64,000 nucleotides of DNA. Origin: Bacillota bacterium. Lineage in GTDB: Bacteria; Bacillota; Clostridia; Christensenellales; SZUA-584. Position 1 is the stretch's first letter. Every line of letters begins with the position of its first letter. Location of the stretch: positions 1-64,000 of the forward strand of contig JAEWBO010000006.1 of the NCBI GenBank assembly GCA_023391105.1, given 5' to 3'. The position numbers and the translations under genes are program-made. The notes below the pieces were generated by a model. That model saw only the letters and a program-made list of their open reading frames with translations, searched no databases and had not been told where the DNA came from. Below, one piece after another: positions 26,240 to 34,189 of the stretch.

Positions 26240-27100
26240 TTAAAACGGCAGCTCATCATCTTGTGTATTTTTTACGCTTGCATTCTCAATTCTTTTAATA
26301 TATGTTAACATGCTTTCTAAGCGATCAATGAAATTCAGCGTATTAATAATCGATTTTAACGCGAATTCCGTTTCCATGCTGTTTAAGGTCACATTTGAAT
26401 GCGCATAACTTTTTTCATTACGCAGATTGTTGAATTTTTCAAATACACTAATGGTACTTTTTAGTGCAATAGAAACAAAATCGGACTCATAAGCATTAAC
26501 ACTTTCATAGTGTTTTACTAACATGCCCATTAAGCTAGTTAGTGAATAGAACTTATCGTTCTGATCTTTAATCTCAATCGAGTGTTTATTACATATGTTC
26601 CTAAGAAAGGATACCGTATATGTATGCAGTCTATCAATCATCAACTGCGGTACACCTCTTCCAAGAGATTCTCGTATATCTTTTACTAAAATATCAAGTT
26701 GCGTATTCTTATGCTTCGGTAACGAGTAAAAATCTTTATACTTTAATTGATGTGTAATTCTTTTACATTCTAAATATTTGCGGATTCTCTCTGAATAATA
26801 ACTGTCGTCGTACTCTCCGGAATAGTTTTCATCAACTTCATAATACTTATGTTTTATATACCACTCAAGTAAGTGTTCAAGTGTGACTGCTATAGTGTAA
26901 TCAGTCTCAATTCCCCACATTTTTCGAAACAAGTCCGCTGAATTGCATTCTTTATATTCTTCAAAATCGTCAAGATCAATATCTATGTACTTACCAACAA
27001 AGAATATAAACTCATCTCTGTCCATATTAAGAACAGTAGTTTTATGCATTTCAAATATTTCTTCAAATAGCTGCTTTTCATACGCTATAAGTTCTGCCAT
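26240..27100 (-). CDS. Abortive infection (Abi_C-like) protein
   Basis: A 286-aa AT-rich protein. The C-terminal half matches the Abi_C pattern: LMIDRLHTYTVSFLRNICNK, then FVSIALKSTISVFEKFNNLR and RNEKSYAHSN. The last is the hallmark RN-x5-H segment of this HEPN-like family, in which Arg and His can form an RNase site. The N-terminal half is acidic and unassigned. GAGGGGAC precedes the ATG. The neighbour on the same strand is the HNH protein. A defence role is inferred from the family. Confidence 0.6.
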   Translation of the reverse strand: MAELIAYEKQLFEEIFEMHKTTVLNMDRDEFIFFVGKYIDIDLDDFEEYKECNSADLFRKMWGIETDYTIAVTLEHLLEWYIKHKYYEVDENYSGEYDDSYYSERIRKYLECKRITHQLKYKDFYSLPKHKNTQLDILVKDIRESLGRGVPQLMIDRLHTYTVSFLRNICNKHSIEIKDQNDKFYSLTSLMGMLVKHYESVNAYESDFVSIALKSTISVFEKFNNLRNEKSYAHSNVTLNSMETEFALKSIINTLNFIDRLESMLTYIKRIENASVKNTQDDELPF

Positions 27101-27318
27101 ACACGTCCCCTCGCGTTACCACATCAACCATTCAAACTTCACTCTACATTTAAGAAACCGAAATAGAGAGATAGCCATTATAGACAAAATTCACATTCGC
27201 TAATTCATAACATATTATATTATTATTTTACACGAATAGGCAAATAAAGCAAGCCACCGCACAGTTATAAAACCAGTTCAGGGGGCTATATTTATATTCG
27301 TTCAATTACGCTTGGCGT

Positions 27319-27390
27319 TTATTCTTTCCGTAAAGCCTCATCCAAAATAGCAACCAAAGTTTCGTATAATTGATATGCTGTATATAACAA
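27319..27390 (-). CDS. Possible 23-aa ORF after tRNA-Ala
   Basis: A TTG-started ORF overlapping the tRNA terminator and encoding YQLYETLVAILDEALRKE before its stop. The sequence is strikingly protein-like, but no ribosome site is seen. It may be the tail of a lost gene. The rest of the gap 27101-27438 shows nothing else. Confidence 0.2.
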   Translation of the reverse strand: MLYTAYQLYETLVAILDEALRKE

Positions 27391-27414
27391 AAACACCGCC
27401 AATATAGACGGTGC
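27387..27414 (-). terminator. Terminator after tRNA-Ala(GGC)
   Basis: CACCG/CGGTG stem followed by five T on the minus strand, 25 bases after the tRNA end. Confidence 0.65.
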
Positions 27415-27438
27415 TTCTGGTTCGGAATCTAAGTTCTT

Positions 27439-27515
27439 TGGTGGAGAATACCGGATTCGAACCGGTGACCTCCTGACTGCCAGTCAGGCACTCTAGCCAA
27501 CTGAGCTAATCCCCC
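27439..27515 (-). tRNA. tRNA-Ala (anticodon GGC)
   Basis: A 77-nt cloverleaf with encoded CCA. Anticodon arm CCTGA-CTGGCAG-TCAGG. The acceptor GGGGGAT/ATTCTCC has a G-U pair at position 3-70, the alanine identity element. Confidence 0.95.
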
Positions 27516-27595
27516 ACGTATTCATATATGCCGTGTGAAACGGACAAACACAATTGTAACGGCAAACCGTGCGCCTGTCAATAACAAGTTTTTGG

Positions 27596-27628
27596 ACAAA
27601 AACGGCCTCCGATTGCGCAGAGGCCGCT
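27596..27628 (-). terminator. Terminator of proS
   Basis: Stem CGGCCTC/GAGGCCG (27603-27609 and 27620-27626) with a T run on the minus strand, about ten bases after the proS stop. Confidence 0.85.
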
Positions 27629-27635
27629 TGTTTTC

Positions 27636-29333
27636 TTATCCCTTAACCGCCTTGACGATTCTCTTAACCGCTTCGTCCACGCTAAGCTCCTCGGCGGCCT
27701 TTTCACGGCGCTGCTTGTATTCCACAACACCCTCCGCCGCGCGGCGCCCCACATTGACGCGGTGCGGTATGCCCAGCAAGTCGGCGTCTTTGAACTTCAC
27801 GCCCGCCCGCTCATCGCGGTCGTCCAGAATCGTCTCGATGCCGGCGGCTTTTAGCTGCTCGTATATCTGCTCCGCCAGCGCCATCTGCGCTTCGTTCGCG
27901 GCGCTCACCGGCACCACTATCGCGTTATACGGCGCGACACTGTCCGGCCAGATGATGCCGTCGTCGTCGTGAGACTGCTCGATAATCGCCTGCATGGTGC
28001 GGTTCAGACCAATGCCGTAGCTGCCCATGATGCAGGGCTTTTGCTTGGCTTCCTGATCGAGGAACATGCAATCCATCGCGACGCTGTACTTGGTGCCGAG
28101 CTTGAATATATGACCCACTTCGATGGTTTTTGCAAGCTCTGCTTTCGCACCGCACACCGGACAGGGGTCGCCCGATTCGATAAGACGAATGTCGCACACA
28201 TCGGCGGACACAAAATCTCTCTCGTAGTTGACGCCCATGTAATGATAGTCCGTCTGATTCGCACCCACTAAGAAGTTGCGCAGTTTGGGTATCTCCTTGT
28301 CCACAATGAGCCTGTCCGCGTCGATACCAATCGGCCCCGCAAACCCGACCTCCGCGCCTGTGGCCTTGCGCACGTCGTCGTACGACGCAAGATCAAGGTT
28401 GGCGCATTTGAGATAGTTTTTGAGCTTGGTTTCGTTGAGCTCGCGGTCTCCGCGCACCATCGCGGCGATAATCTTTCCATCCGCGTTATACAGCAGCGTT
28501 TTGACGAATTTGTCCGGCGTGGTCTTGAAAAAGCCCACCAGCTCATCGATCGTGCCCACATTGGGTGTGTGCACCTTCTCCACGGCAGCCATCTCTTCGG
28601 TGCTCTCAGTCGCGTCCGGACAGGCCGCCAGCTCCGCGTTGGCCGCGTAGCCGCAGCTTGGGCAAGACGCAATCGTGTCATCGCCGATGTCGGATATAAT
28701 CATAAACTCCTGCGAGCCTGTGCCGCCCATGGCGCCGCTGTCCGCGTGCACCACGACGTATTTGAGACCGCAGCGGTCAAAAACCTTGCAGTACGCGTCG
28801 TACATCTTCTGGTAAGATACATCAAGACCCGCTTCGTCCACATCGAACGAATACGCGTCCTTCATCACGAATTCGCGGCAGCGGATCATGCCAAAGCGCG
28901 GCCGCCGCTCGTCGCGGTATTTGTTCTGTATCTGATAAATGGTTTTGGGCATGGATTTATACGACTGAAGCTCAGGCTTTAACACATGAGCGAAAATTTC
29001 TTCGTGCGTGGGCCCTAAGCAAAAGTCACGCTGATTGCGGTCTTTAAACTTGATCATCTCGGTACCGAAAACGTCCCACCGGCCCGACTGCTGGTAATAC
29101 TCGGCAGGCAAAAACGCAGACATGATGAGCTCCTGCGCACCCGCCGCATCCATTTCCTCGCGGATAATATTTTCAATTTTTTTAAACACTTTTAAGCCAA
29201 GCGGCATCAGCGCATAAACGCCCGCCGCGAGTCGGCGGATCATGCCGGCCTTTAATAACAGCACATGGCTTTCCGCTTCGGCCTCCGAAGGCACCTCGCG
29301 CTGTGTGGAAAACAACATCTGTGACATTCTCAT
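27636..29333 (-). CDS. proS: Proline--tRNA ligase
   Basis: A 565-aa class II prolyl-tRNA synthetase of the bacterial type. It starts MSQMLFSTQREVPSEAE. Motif 2 is KYRDERRPRFGMIRCREFVM; motif 3 is MGSYGIGLNRTMQAI. Between motifs 2 and 3 lies the YbaK-like editing (INS) domain, about residues 230-385. The C-terminal anticodon-binding domain includes IETILDDRDERAGVKFKDADL. It charges tRNA-Pro in the cytoplasm and edits mischarged alanine. The gene stands alone between the btu operon and tRNA-Ala, with its own terminator. No T-box is present upstream. Confidence 0.97.
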   Translation of the reverse strand: MRMSQMLFSTQREVPSEAEAESHVLLLKAGMIRRLAAGVYALMPLGLKVFKKIENIIREEMDAAGAQELIMSAFLPAEYYQQSGRWDVFGTEMIKFKDRNQRDFCLGPTHEEIFAHVLKPELQSYKSMPKTIYQIQNKYRDERRPRFGMIRCREFVMKDAYSFDVDEAGLDVSYQKMYDAYCKVFDRCGLKYVVVHADSGAMGGTGSQEFMIISDIGDDTIASCPSCGYAANAELAACPDATESTEEMAAVEKVHTPNVGTIDELVGFFKTTPDKFVKTLLYNADGKIIAAMVRGDRELNETKLKNYLKCANLDLASYDDVRKATGAEVGFAGPIGIDADRLIVDKEIPKLRNFLVGANQTDYHYMGVNYERDFVSADVCDIRLIESGDPCPVCGAKAELAKTIEVGHIFKLGTKYSVAMDCMFLDQEAKQKPCIMGSYGIGLNRTMQAIIEQSHDDDGIIWPDSVAPYNAIVVPVSAANEAQMALAEQIYEQLKAAGIETILDDRDERAGVKFKDADLLGIPHRVNVGRRAAEGVVEYKQRREKAAEELSVDEAVKRIVKAVKG

Positions 29334-29435
29334 GAGAAAAACTCCTTAATAGCTAGTTCGCTCCGACAGTATATCATAATTAAAGAAGCTGTACAATAAA
29401 GGGCGTGTGCAAAATATGCCGCTTTCAGAGCCTTC

Positions 29436-30215
29436 TTATGCGTCCATCACAGGCAGAATAAACGTCTTGCCGTTCTGCTCAAACAGGTGAACGGCTGTGC
29501 CGTATACGCTCTCGATATTCTCCCTTGTGAGCACGTCCTTGGGTGCGCCCTCGGCGAATACCTCGCCGCTTTTGAGCAATACAATCTGATCGCAGTAACT
29601 CAGCGCCAGGTTTAGGTCGTGCAGCACGCACACTACGGATATACCGCGCTGCGCCGCGAGCCGCCGTACCGAGCTCATGATGTTCACCTGATGCGAGATG
29701 TCAAGGCCCGTCACCGGCTCGTCCAGCAGCATAATATCCGCTTGCTGACACAGCGCCCGCGCGAGTATCATCATCTGCCATTCGCCGCCTGAGAGCGTGG
29801 TGATCAGCCTGTCTTTCAAATGCGCGATGCCCGCCGTTTGCAGCGTGTCGTTCATCTTGGCGTAATCGTCCTTGGTTTCGCTCTGCCAGCGCTTTAAGTA
29901 AGGGTTACGCCCCGTCAGCACGATGTCGCCCACGGTAAAATCGTATTCGAGCGACGCGTGCTGCTGCACCAGCGCCATGCGCCGCGCAATTTCGCGCACC
30001 GACAGCGACGCGACATCCTGGCCGCCGATGATCACACTGCCCTGTTCGGGTTTTAGATGCCCTGAAATACAGCCGAGCAGCGTGGATTTGCCCGAGCCGT
30101 TGGGCCCGATGATACCGCAGAAGCAGCCCGCAGGAAGCCCAAAGCTCACGCCACTCAGTGCAAAGCGAAGCGAATCATAGCTGTAATAAATCCCGCGAAT
30201 CATCATATCGCTCAT
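29436..30215 (-). CDS. btuD: Vitamin B12 ABC transporter, ATP-binding protein
   Basis: A 259-aa ABC ATPase of the FecE/BtuD group. Walker A is GPNGSGKSTLLG, the signature LSGGEWQMM (variant of LSGGE), Walker B DIMLLDEPVTGLD and the switch VLHDLNLALSY. It powers import through the FecCD-type permease encoded just upstream; the genes overlap by four bases (ATGA). The cobalamin riboswitch leading the operon points to B12 or a corrinoid rather than iron siderophore. Last gene of the operon. Confidence 0.88.
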   Translation of the reverse strand: MSDMMIRGIYYSYDSLRFALSGVSFGLPAGCFCGIIGPNGSGKSTLLGCISGHLKPEQGSVIIGGQDVASLSVREIARRMALVQQHASLEYDFTVGDIVLTGRNPYLKRWQSETKDDYAKMNDTLQTAGIAHLKDRLITTLSGGEWQMMILARALCQQADIMLLDEPVTGLDISHQVNIMSSVRRLAAQRGISVVCVLHDLNLALSYCDQIVLLKSGEVFAEGAPKDVLTRENIESVYGTAVHLFEQNGKTFILPVMDA

Positions 30216-31225
30216 CGCTTCACGCTCCTGCCCCGCCGCAGCAAAAATAGAAAGAACGGTACGCCGATCAGCGCTGTGATCACACCCACGGGGATCTCCT
30301 GATTTTGCATCACCACGCGCGAAAGCGTATCCGCGATCAGCAAAAAGATACCGCCGCCGAAGAACGAATACGGCAGCAGCAGCCGATGATCAGGCCCTAA
30401 TATCAGCCGCATGATGTGCGGCACGATGAGCCCCACAAAGCCGATGATACCGCTGACGGATACGGCACAGGCGGTCGCGACCGTGGTCAATATGAGCAGG
30501 CTGCGGCGCACTCTCCCCGCATCCACACCCAGATGCCGCGCCGCTTCATCGCCCTGCAGCATGATGTTAAGGTCTCGCGCAAAAAACAGGCACAGCACGG
30601 ACGACACCAGCATGGCAGGCACGCCAATAACGACTTTGTTCCACGAGGCCGAGGAAAAGCTGCCCATTGTCCACATCACGATATGCTCCATCTTATCGCG
30701 GAATAATATCATGATGCAGTAAACAAGCGCCGAACACAGCGTGCTCACGGCCACACCCGCAAGCAGCAGCGAAAACGTTGAAACTCTTCCATGCACCTTC
30801 GCCAGCCGGTAAACGGTCATGACAGAGGCGAGGGCGCCCAAAAAAGCAAACAGGCTAACCGCGCCAAACCCAAGGAAGGCAAGCGTGGAACTGAAAGAAA
30901 ACGCCACCGTGGCGCCCAGCGCCGCGCCCGCGCTCACGCCGATCACATAGGAGTCCGCCATGGGGTTTTTGAACATCCCCTGCAAACACGCGCCCGAGAT
31001 ACCCAAGGCCCCGCCCGACACCAGCGCAAGAATCGCTCGCGGCAGCCGGATGCTGAAAAAAATAATGGATGTGCTCGGCTGCGCGTTGCCGCCAAGCAGC
31101 GCAAAAAGCTCTCCGAGGCTGACGCCCGAGCTTCCGAATAAAAACGCAGACAAGGCTGCGACGATGCCAAGCGGCACCATCGCGGCCCATATCAGCTGTG
31201 CTTTTTTAGACTGCTGTTTTTTCAA
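30212..31225 (-). CDS. btuC: Vitamin B12 ABC transporter, permease
   Basis: A 337-aa FecCD-family permease with about nine to ten membrane helices. Family landmarks are SIRLPRAILALVSGGALGIS, LQGMFKNPMADSYVIGVSAG, and GFVGLIVPHIMRLILG near the coupling helix. The start is TTG at 31225 with GGAG eight bases upstream, three bases after the btuF stop. Two copies would form the channel with BtuD and receive the ligand from BtuF. Confidence 0.9.
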   Translation of the reverse strand: MKKQQSKKAQLIWAAMVPLGIVAALSAFLFGSSGVSLGELFALLGGNAQPSTSIIFFSIRLPRAILALVSGGALGISGACLQGMFKNPMADSYVIGVSAGAALGATVAFSFSSTLAFLGFGAVSLFAFLGALASVMTVYRLAKVHGRVSTFSLLLAGVAVSTLCSALVYCIMILFRDKMEHIVMWTMGSFSSASWNKVVIGVPAMLVSSVLCLFFARDLNIMLQGDEAARHLGVDAGRVRRSLLILTTVATACAVSVSGIIGFVGLIVPHIMRLILGPDHRLLLPYSFFGGGIFLLIADTLSRVVMQNQEIPVGVITALIGVPFFLFLLRRGRSVKR

Positions 31226-31228
31226 ATA

Positions 31229-32176
31229 TTACTCTCCTGCGATAAAGGTCTCAATATTGCCCTGCAATGTCTCAAGCGCCTGTGTAATGCGCGGGCCGGG
31301 GCGCTCGATGATATCCGGATTAATAAAGTCGTAATGCCCTTCCTTGACGGCAGTCAAATCTTTATACCCGACAGCCGCCACAAGATCGTTCTCGGCCACC
31401 GAGCCAGACACGAGCAATATGTCGGGATCGCTCGTCACAAGATCCTCCAGCGGATATTCGAGCCACTCGGCATCCGTACCCGCCGTGGTGGGCACGCCGC
31501 CCGCCATCTCGATGACGCTGTTGATGAAGCTGCCTTCGCCTGACGTCCAATTGCCATATTCACCGATGCCCATCACGTAGTAAACGGACGGTTTTTCCGC
31601 AAACGCGGCGGCCTTATCCTTGACGGCTGCTTCCACCTCGGCAATCTGAGCATTCAGCGCGGCAGCCTCTTCTTTCTTACCGACCACACTGCCGATCATC
31701 GTGATGCTCTTTGCGATATCGTCATAATAAGTGGCTTCCACGGCCACCACATTGAGCCCGGCAGCCTCCAATGCGGCAATGTCCTCGTGCTGCAGACCGT
31801 TGCCCGCGAACACCACGGTGGGATTGAGCGAAATCACTTTTTCGATATCAAACCCGTTGAAGTCGCCCACGACCTCGATGTTCGCCGTTTCCTCAGGATA
31901 TGTCGAGCTAACGTCAATGCCGACGATATTGTCTTTGCAGCCCAGCGCAAACAGTATTTCCGTGGCGCTGGGCGCCGTGGATACGATGGTTAATTCACTG
32001 TCAACCGCCACTGCGGCACTCACCTCATTGCCCATTGCATCGACGTTATCATCCAAGATGTCTTTGGCCACGGGCGTTTGCGCGGGTTTTGAAGGAGCGC
32101 TGTTACCAGGCGTACATCCTGTCAGCATCCCTGCCAGCATCACCAATGCAAGCAATAAAACCGATAATCTTCTCAT
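31229..32176 (-). CDS. btuF: Vitamin B12 ABC transporter, substrate-binding lipoprotein
   Basis: A 315-aa lipoprotein: signal peptide with lipobox LTGC (Cys near residue 21), then a PBP2 helical-backbone domain typical of BtuF/FepB proteins. Family segments are VSTAPSATEILFALGCKDNI near the start of the domain, the inter-lobe helix KEEAAALNAQIAEVEAAVKD and ERPGPRITQALETLQ at the end. Anchored outside the membrane, it delivers the ligand to BtuC. GGAGG precedes the ATG. It is the first gene after the cobalamin riboswitch, so its expression should fall when B12 is plentiful. Confidence 0.88.
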   Translation of the reverse strand: MRRLSVLLLALVMLAGMLTGCTPGNSAPSKPAQTPVAKDILDDNVDAMGNEVSAAVAVDSELTIVSTAPSATEILFALGCKDNIVGIDVSSTYPEETANIEVVGDFNGFDIEKVISLNPTVVFAGNGLQHEDIAALEAAGLNVVAVEATYYDDIAKSITMIGSVVGKKEEAAALNAQIAEVEAAVKDKAAAFAEKPSVYYVMGIGEYGNWTSGEGSFINSVIEMAGGVPTTAGTDAEWLEYPLEDLVTSDPDILLVSGSVAENDLVAAVGYKDLTAVKEGHYDFINPDIIERPGPRITQALETLQGNIETFIAGE

Positions 32177-32233
32177 TTGTTTTCCTCCGTATGACTAAAT
32201 TTATTCTTTGCGGAGGCAAGAATTATTGACCAT

Positions 32234-32268
32234 ACAAAAACGCCTGAAGCGTTGATGCTTAAGGCGTG
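32234..32268 (-). terminator. Riboswitch-controlled terminator
   Basis: Minus-strand hairpin ACGCCTTAAGC/GCTTCAGGCGT with one mismatch and five T, between the aptamer and btuF. It is the likely expression platform. Confidence 0.8.
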
Positions 32269-32314
32269 AGTCCGCAAAATACGGCCGTCTGCATCCTTCC
32301 CTCCGAAGAAATCC

Positions 32315-32470
32315 TGACATAAACACATCTGGCAGGTTTACCGGCTCGGCGTCACCCCGTTTAAGACGCCTTCCCAAAGCTTGCGCTTCAGTGGCATATT
32401 GCCTTAAACAGTCGGCCATACGGTAGCGGGGGCTGCAACGGCTTTTCTCCGTTTTCCCTATTATCCTATA
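32315..32470 (-). ncRNA. Cobalamin riboswitch
   Basis: On the minus strand, conserved elements appear in order: AATAGGGAA, GCAGCCCCCGC, GCCACTG, GGGAAGGCG and the B12-box segment CCGGTAAACCTGCC, followed by a long linker and a terminator. This is a standard cobalamin aptamer. It controls btuF, btuC and btuD and is the reason for choosing B12 as their substrate. Confidence 0.93.
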
Positions 32471-32546
32471 CGACATCCAAAAAAAGCTGTGCTTTTCATG
32501 GATCCCTCAATATAGGCACCCGATGGTTGCTATTTTGATTGTTTCA

Positions 32547-32575
32547 AGCATATCATAAGAGCAAAGCATGGTCAA
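32547..32575 (-). promoter_or_regulatory. Promoter of btuFCD leader
   Basis: Minus strand TTGACC (32575-32570), a 17-base spacer and TATGCT (32552-32547), about 75 bases before the aptamer. Confidence 0.6.
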
Positions 32576-32588
32576 TCCAAAGATAGAA

Positions 32589-32707
32589 AAGCCGGCGACA
32601 TGCAGCATCATTGCTTTTTGCCCCTGTATTTTTGGATCAGTATATTGGTAATGCTATAAAGAAGCATTGATGGAGCGGGAAAAGACATGTGCCCGGCTTT
32701 TTGTATA
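32589..32707 (+). ncRNA. Candidate structured RNA upstream of pfkA
   Basis: About 119 nt closed by AAGCCGG (32589-32595) and CCGGCTT with a T run at the end, like a terminator. An inner ACATG/CATGT stem follows, then CATCATTGCTT pairing with AAGCATTGATG. A competing hairpin AATGCT/AGCATT lies inside. A weak promoter (TTGCTA, 18 bases, TATCAT at 32551-32556) precedes it. No known riboswitch or housekeeping RNA consensus is recognised. It may be a small RNA or an attenuator. Confidence 0.35.
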
Positions 32708-32724
32708 TAAGACTTGCCTTTAAG

Positions 32725-32753
32725 TTGAAAGGCGTTTTGTATTGGTGTATACT
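32725..32753 (+). promoter_or_regulatory. SigA-type promoter of pfkA
   Basis: TTGAAA (32725-32730), a 17-base spacer and TATACT (32748-32753), about 57 bases before the start codon. Confidence 0.75.
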
Positions 32754-32809
32754 GAAAAGGATATAATGGAATAAACTTTATAATTTTTTATATACATGGA
32801 GGAAGCAGC

Positions 32810-33865
32810 ATGACCAAGCGGATTGGTATACTCACAAGCGGCGGCGACTGCCCCGGGCTCAATGCCGCGATACGCGGCGTGGCCAAGGCATCATATCAGA
32901 TTTTTGACGACGCCGAGATTGTCGGCATCACGGACGGCTTTGGCGGTTTGATCGACGCGACATACCGCACGATGAACAAAGAAGAGTTTTCGGGTATTTT
33001 GACGCTCGGCGGTACCATCCTTCGCACCTCGCGTCATCGGGATCAGACGATGCGCCAAAACTCGGGCAAATATCTCGACGCTTTCAAAACGATGGCCAAA
33101 AACTATGAGAAGATGGGTCTTGACTGTCTTGTGACGCTCGGCGGAAACGGCACGCACACGGCGGCGGGGATACTCGAGCAGCACGGGCTTAATGTGATCG
33201 GTCTTCCCAAAACAATTGACAACGACATATGGGGCACTGATATCACTTTCGGCTTCCAAAGCGCCGTGGATATCGCGGCAGACGTGATTGACAAGGTGCA
33301 CACCACCGCCTTTTCACACTCGCGCGTGATTATCGTAGAGCTCATGGGCAACACGGCCGGATGGCTCACATTAAATGCGGGCATAGCAAGCGGTGCTGAC
33401 GTGATCCTGCTGCCCGAGATCCCCTACAACATCAACGCTGTGGCCGATGCCATCAGCGAACGTTATGAGAACGGCAAGCATTTTTCCATTATTGCCGTCG
33501 CTGAGGGAGCGCGCAGCGTCACCGATGCCGAAGACCAGAACTTAAAGGGCAAGCATTATTCCATTGGATACAAGCTAGCCGACGAGCTCAACGGCGTGAT
33601 CGATATTGACACTCGTGTGGTCGTCCCCGGTCACTATCAGCGCGGCGGCCCGCCGTGCCCCTATGACCGCGTACTGGCCACCCAGATGGGTGTGTATGCC
33701 GCAAAGCTCATTGAGCAGCGCCAATTTGGGCACACGGTCGCCGTGAAAAACGGCCGCATTACCTCCAACCTCATGAAAGACGTGGCGGGAAAAACCAAGA
33801 CAATTCCTCTGGATGACGAGCTGCTGTGTGTGGGCCGCGAAATCGGCCTCAGCTTCGGAGAATAA
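32810..33865 (+). CDS. pfkA: 6-phosphofructokinase, group III type
   Basis: A 351-aa phosphofructokinase that phosphorylates fructose 6-phosphate in glycolysis. The start is GILTSGGDCPGLNAAIRG. The active-site loops are TLGGNGTHTAA and PKTIDNDIWGTD. In the family the GGDG/GGDD loop distinguishes ATP (Gly) from pyrophosphate (Asp) enzymes; here Gly is present, suggesting ATP, while the Lys of PKTIDND is shared with the PPi/group III branch. The usual Asp of GGD is Asn here, an unusual change at a metal-linked position. GGAGG precedes the ATG. Single gene with its own promoter and terminator. Confidence 0.93.
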   Translation: MTKRIGILTSGGDCPGLNAAIRGVAKASYQIFDDAEIVGITDGFGGLIDATYRTMNKEEFSGILTLGGTILRTSRHRDQTMRQNSGKYLDAFKTMAKNYEKMGLDCLVTLGGNGTHTAAGILEQHGLNVIGLPKTIDNDIWGTDITFGFQSAVDIAADVIDKVHTTAFSHSRVIIVELMGNTAGWLTLNAGIASGADVILLPEIPYNINAVADAISERYENGKHFSIIAVAEGARSVTDAEDQNLKGKHYSIGYKLADELNGVIDIDTRVVVPGHYQRGGPPCPYDRVLATQMGVYAAKLIEQRQFGHTVAVKNGRITSNLMKDVAGKTKTIPLDDELLCVGREIGLSFGE

Positions 33866-34063
33866 GAATCGGTTTAGCTTGGCGAAAAACCTCACGCTTT
33901 TCCGCCAGTTTACCGGTTTAGCTTGTTCCTCGAGACTCGAAACTCGCAAAACCCCGGGGTCCCCAAAAAGCCCGCTTTTTGGGGTGGAGCCAAGGTGTGG
34001 GCTGCGCGAGCAAAAGCCCGACTTGCCCACAAATTATATTTAAATATTTTTGGGCAATCTGAG
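33866..34063. other. Intergenic hairpin cluster between pfkA and glmU
   Basis: Two strong inverted repeats: CCCCAAAAAGC/GCTTTTTGGGG (33962-33985) and TTGCCCA/TGGGCAA (34023-34057) around an AT-rich centre. No ORF is credible. They look like a palindromic intergenic repeat rather than a gene. Confidence 0.5.
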
Positions 34064-34091
34064 GCGGCCAACACGTTTCGGCCGCTTTTTT
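34064..34091 (+). terminator. Terminator downstream of pfkA
   Basis: Stem GCGGCC/GGCCGC with a ten-base loop and six T on the plus strand. Confidence 0.8.
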
Positions 34092-34123
34092 ACTTCCCCA
34101 GGCGGATATGGTCTTCGTGTTTA

Positions 34124-34152
34124 TTGACACGTTTGCTTTCATCTACTAATAT
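34124..34152 (+). promoter_or_regulatory. SigA-type promoter of glmU operon
   Basis: TTGACA (34124-34129), a 17-base spacer and TAATAT (34147-34152), about 38 bases before the glmU ATG. Confidence 0.75.
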
Positions 34153-34189
34153 TTATATGTCTCGTAACCCTAATTGATTGGAGCTGAAT

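Noticed and set aside
24811..27438. tRNA-associated genomic island with attachment repeats
   Set aside because: I looked for a copy of the tRNA-Ala 3' end on the far side and for an integrase; neither is visible, so only an AT-rich pocket is reported.
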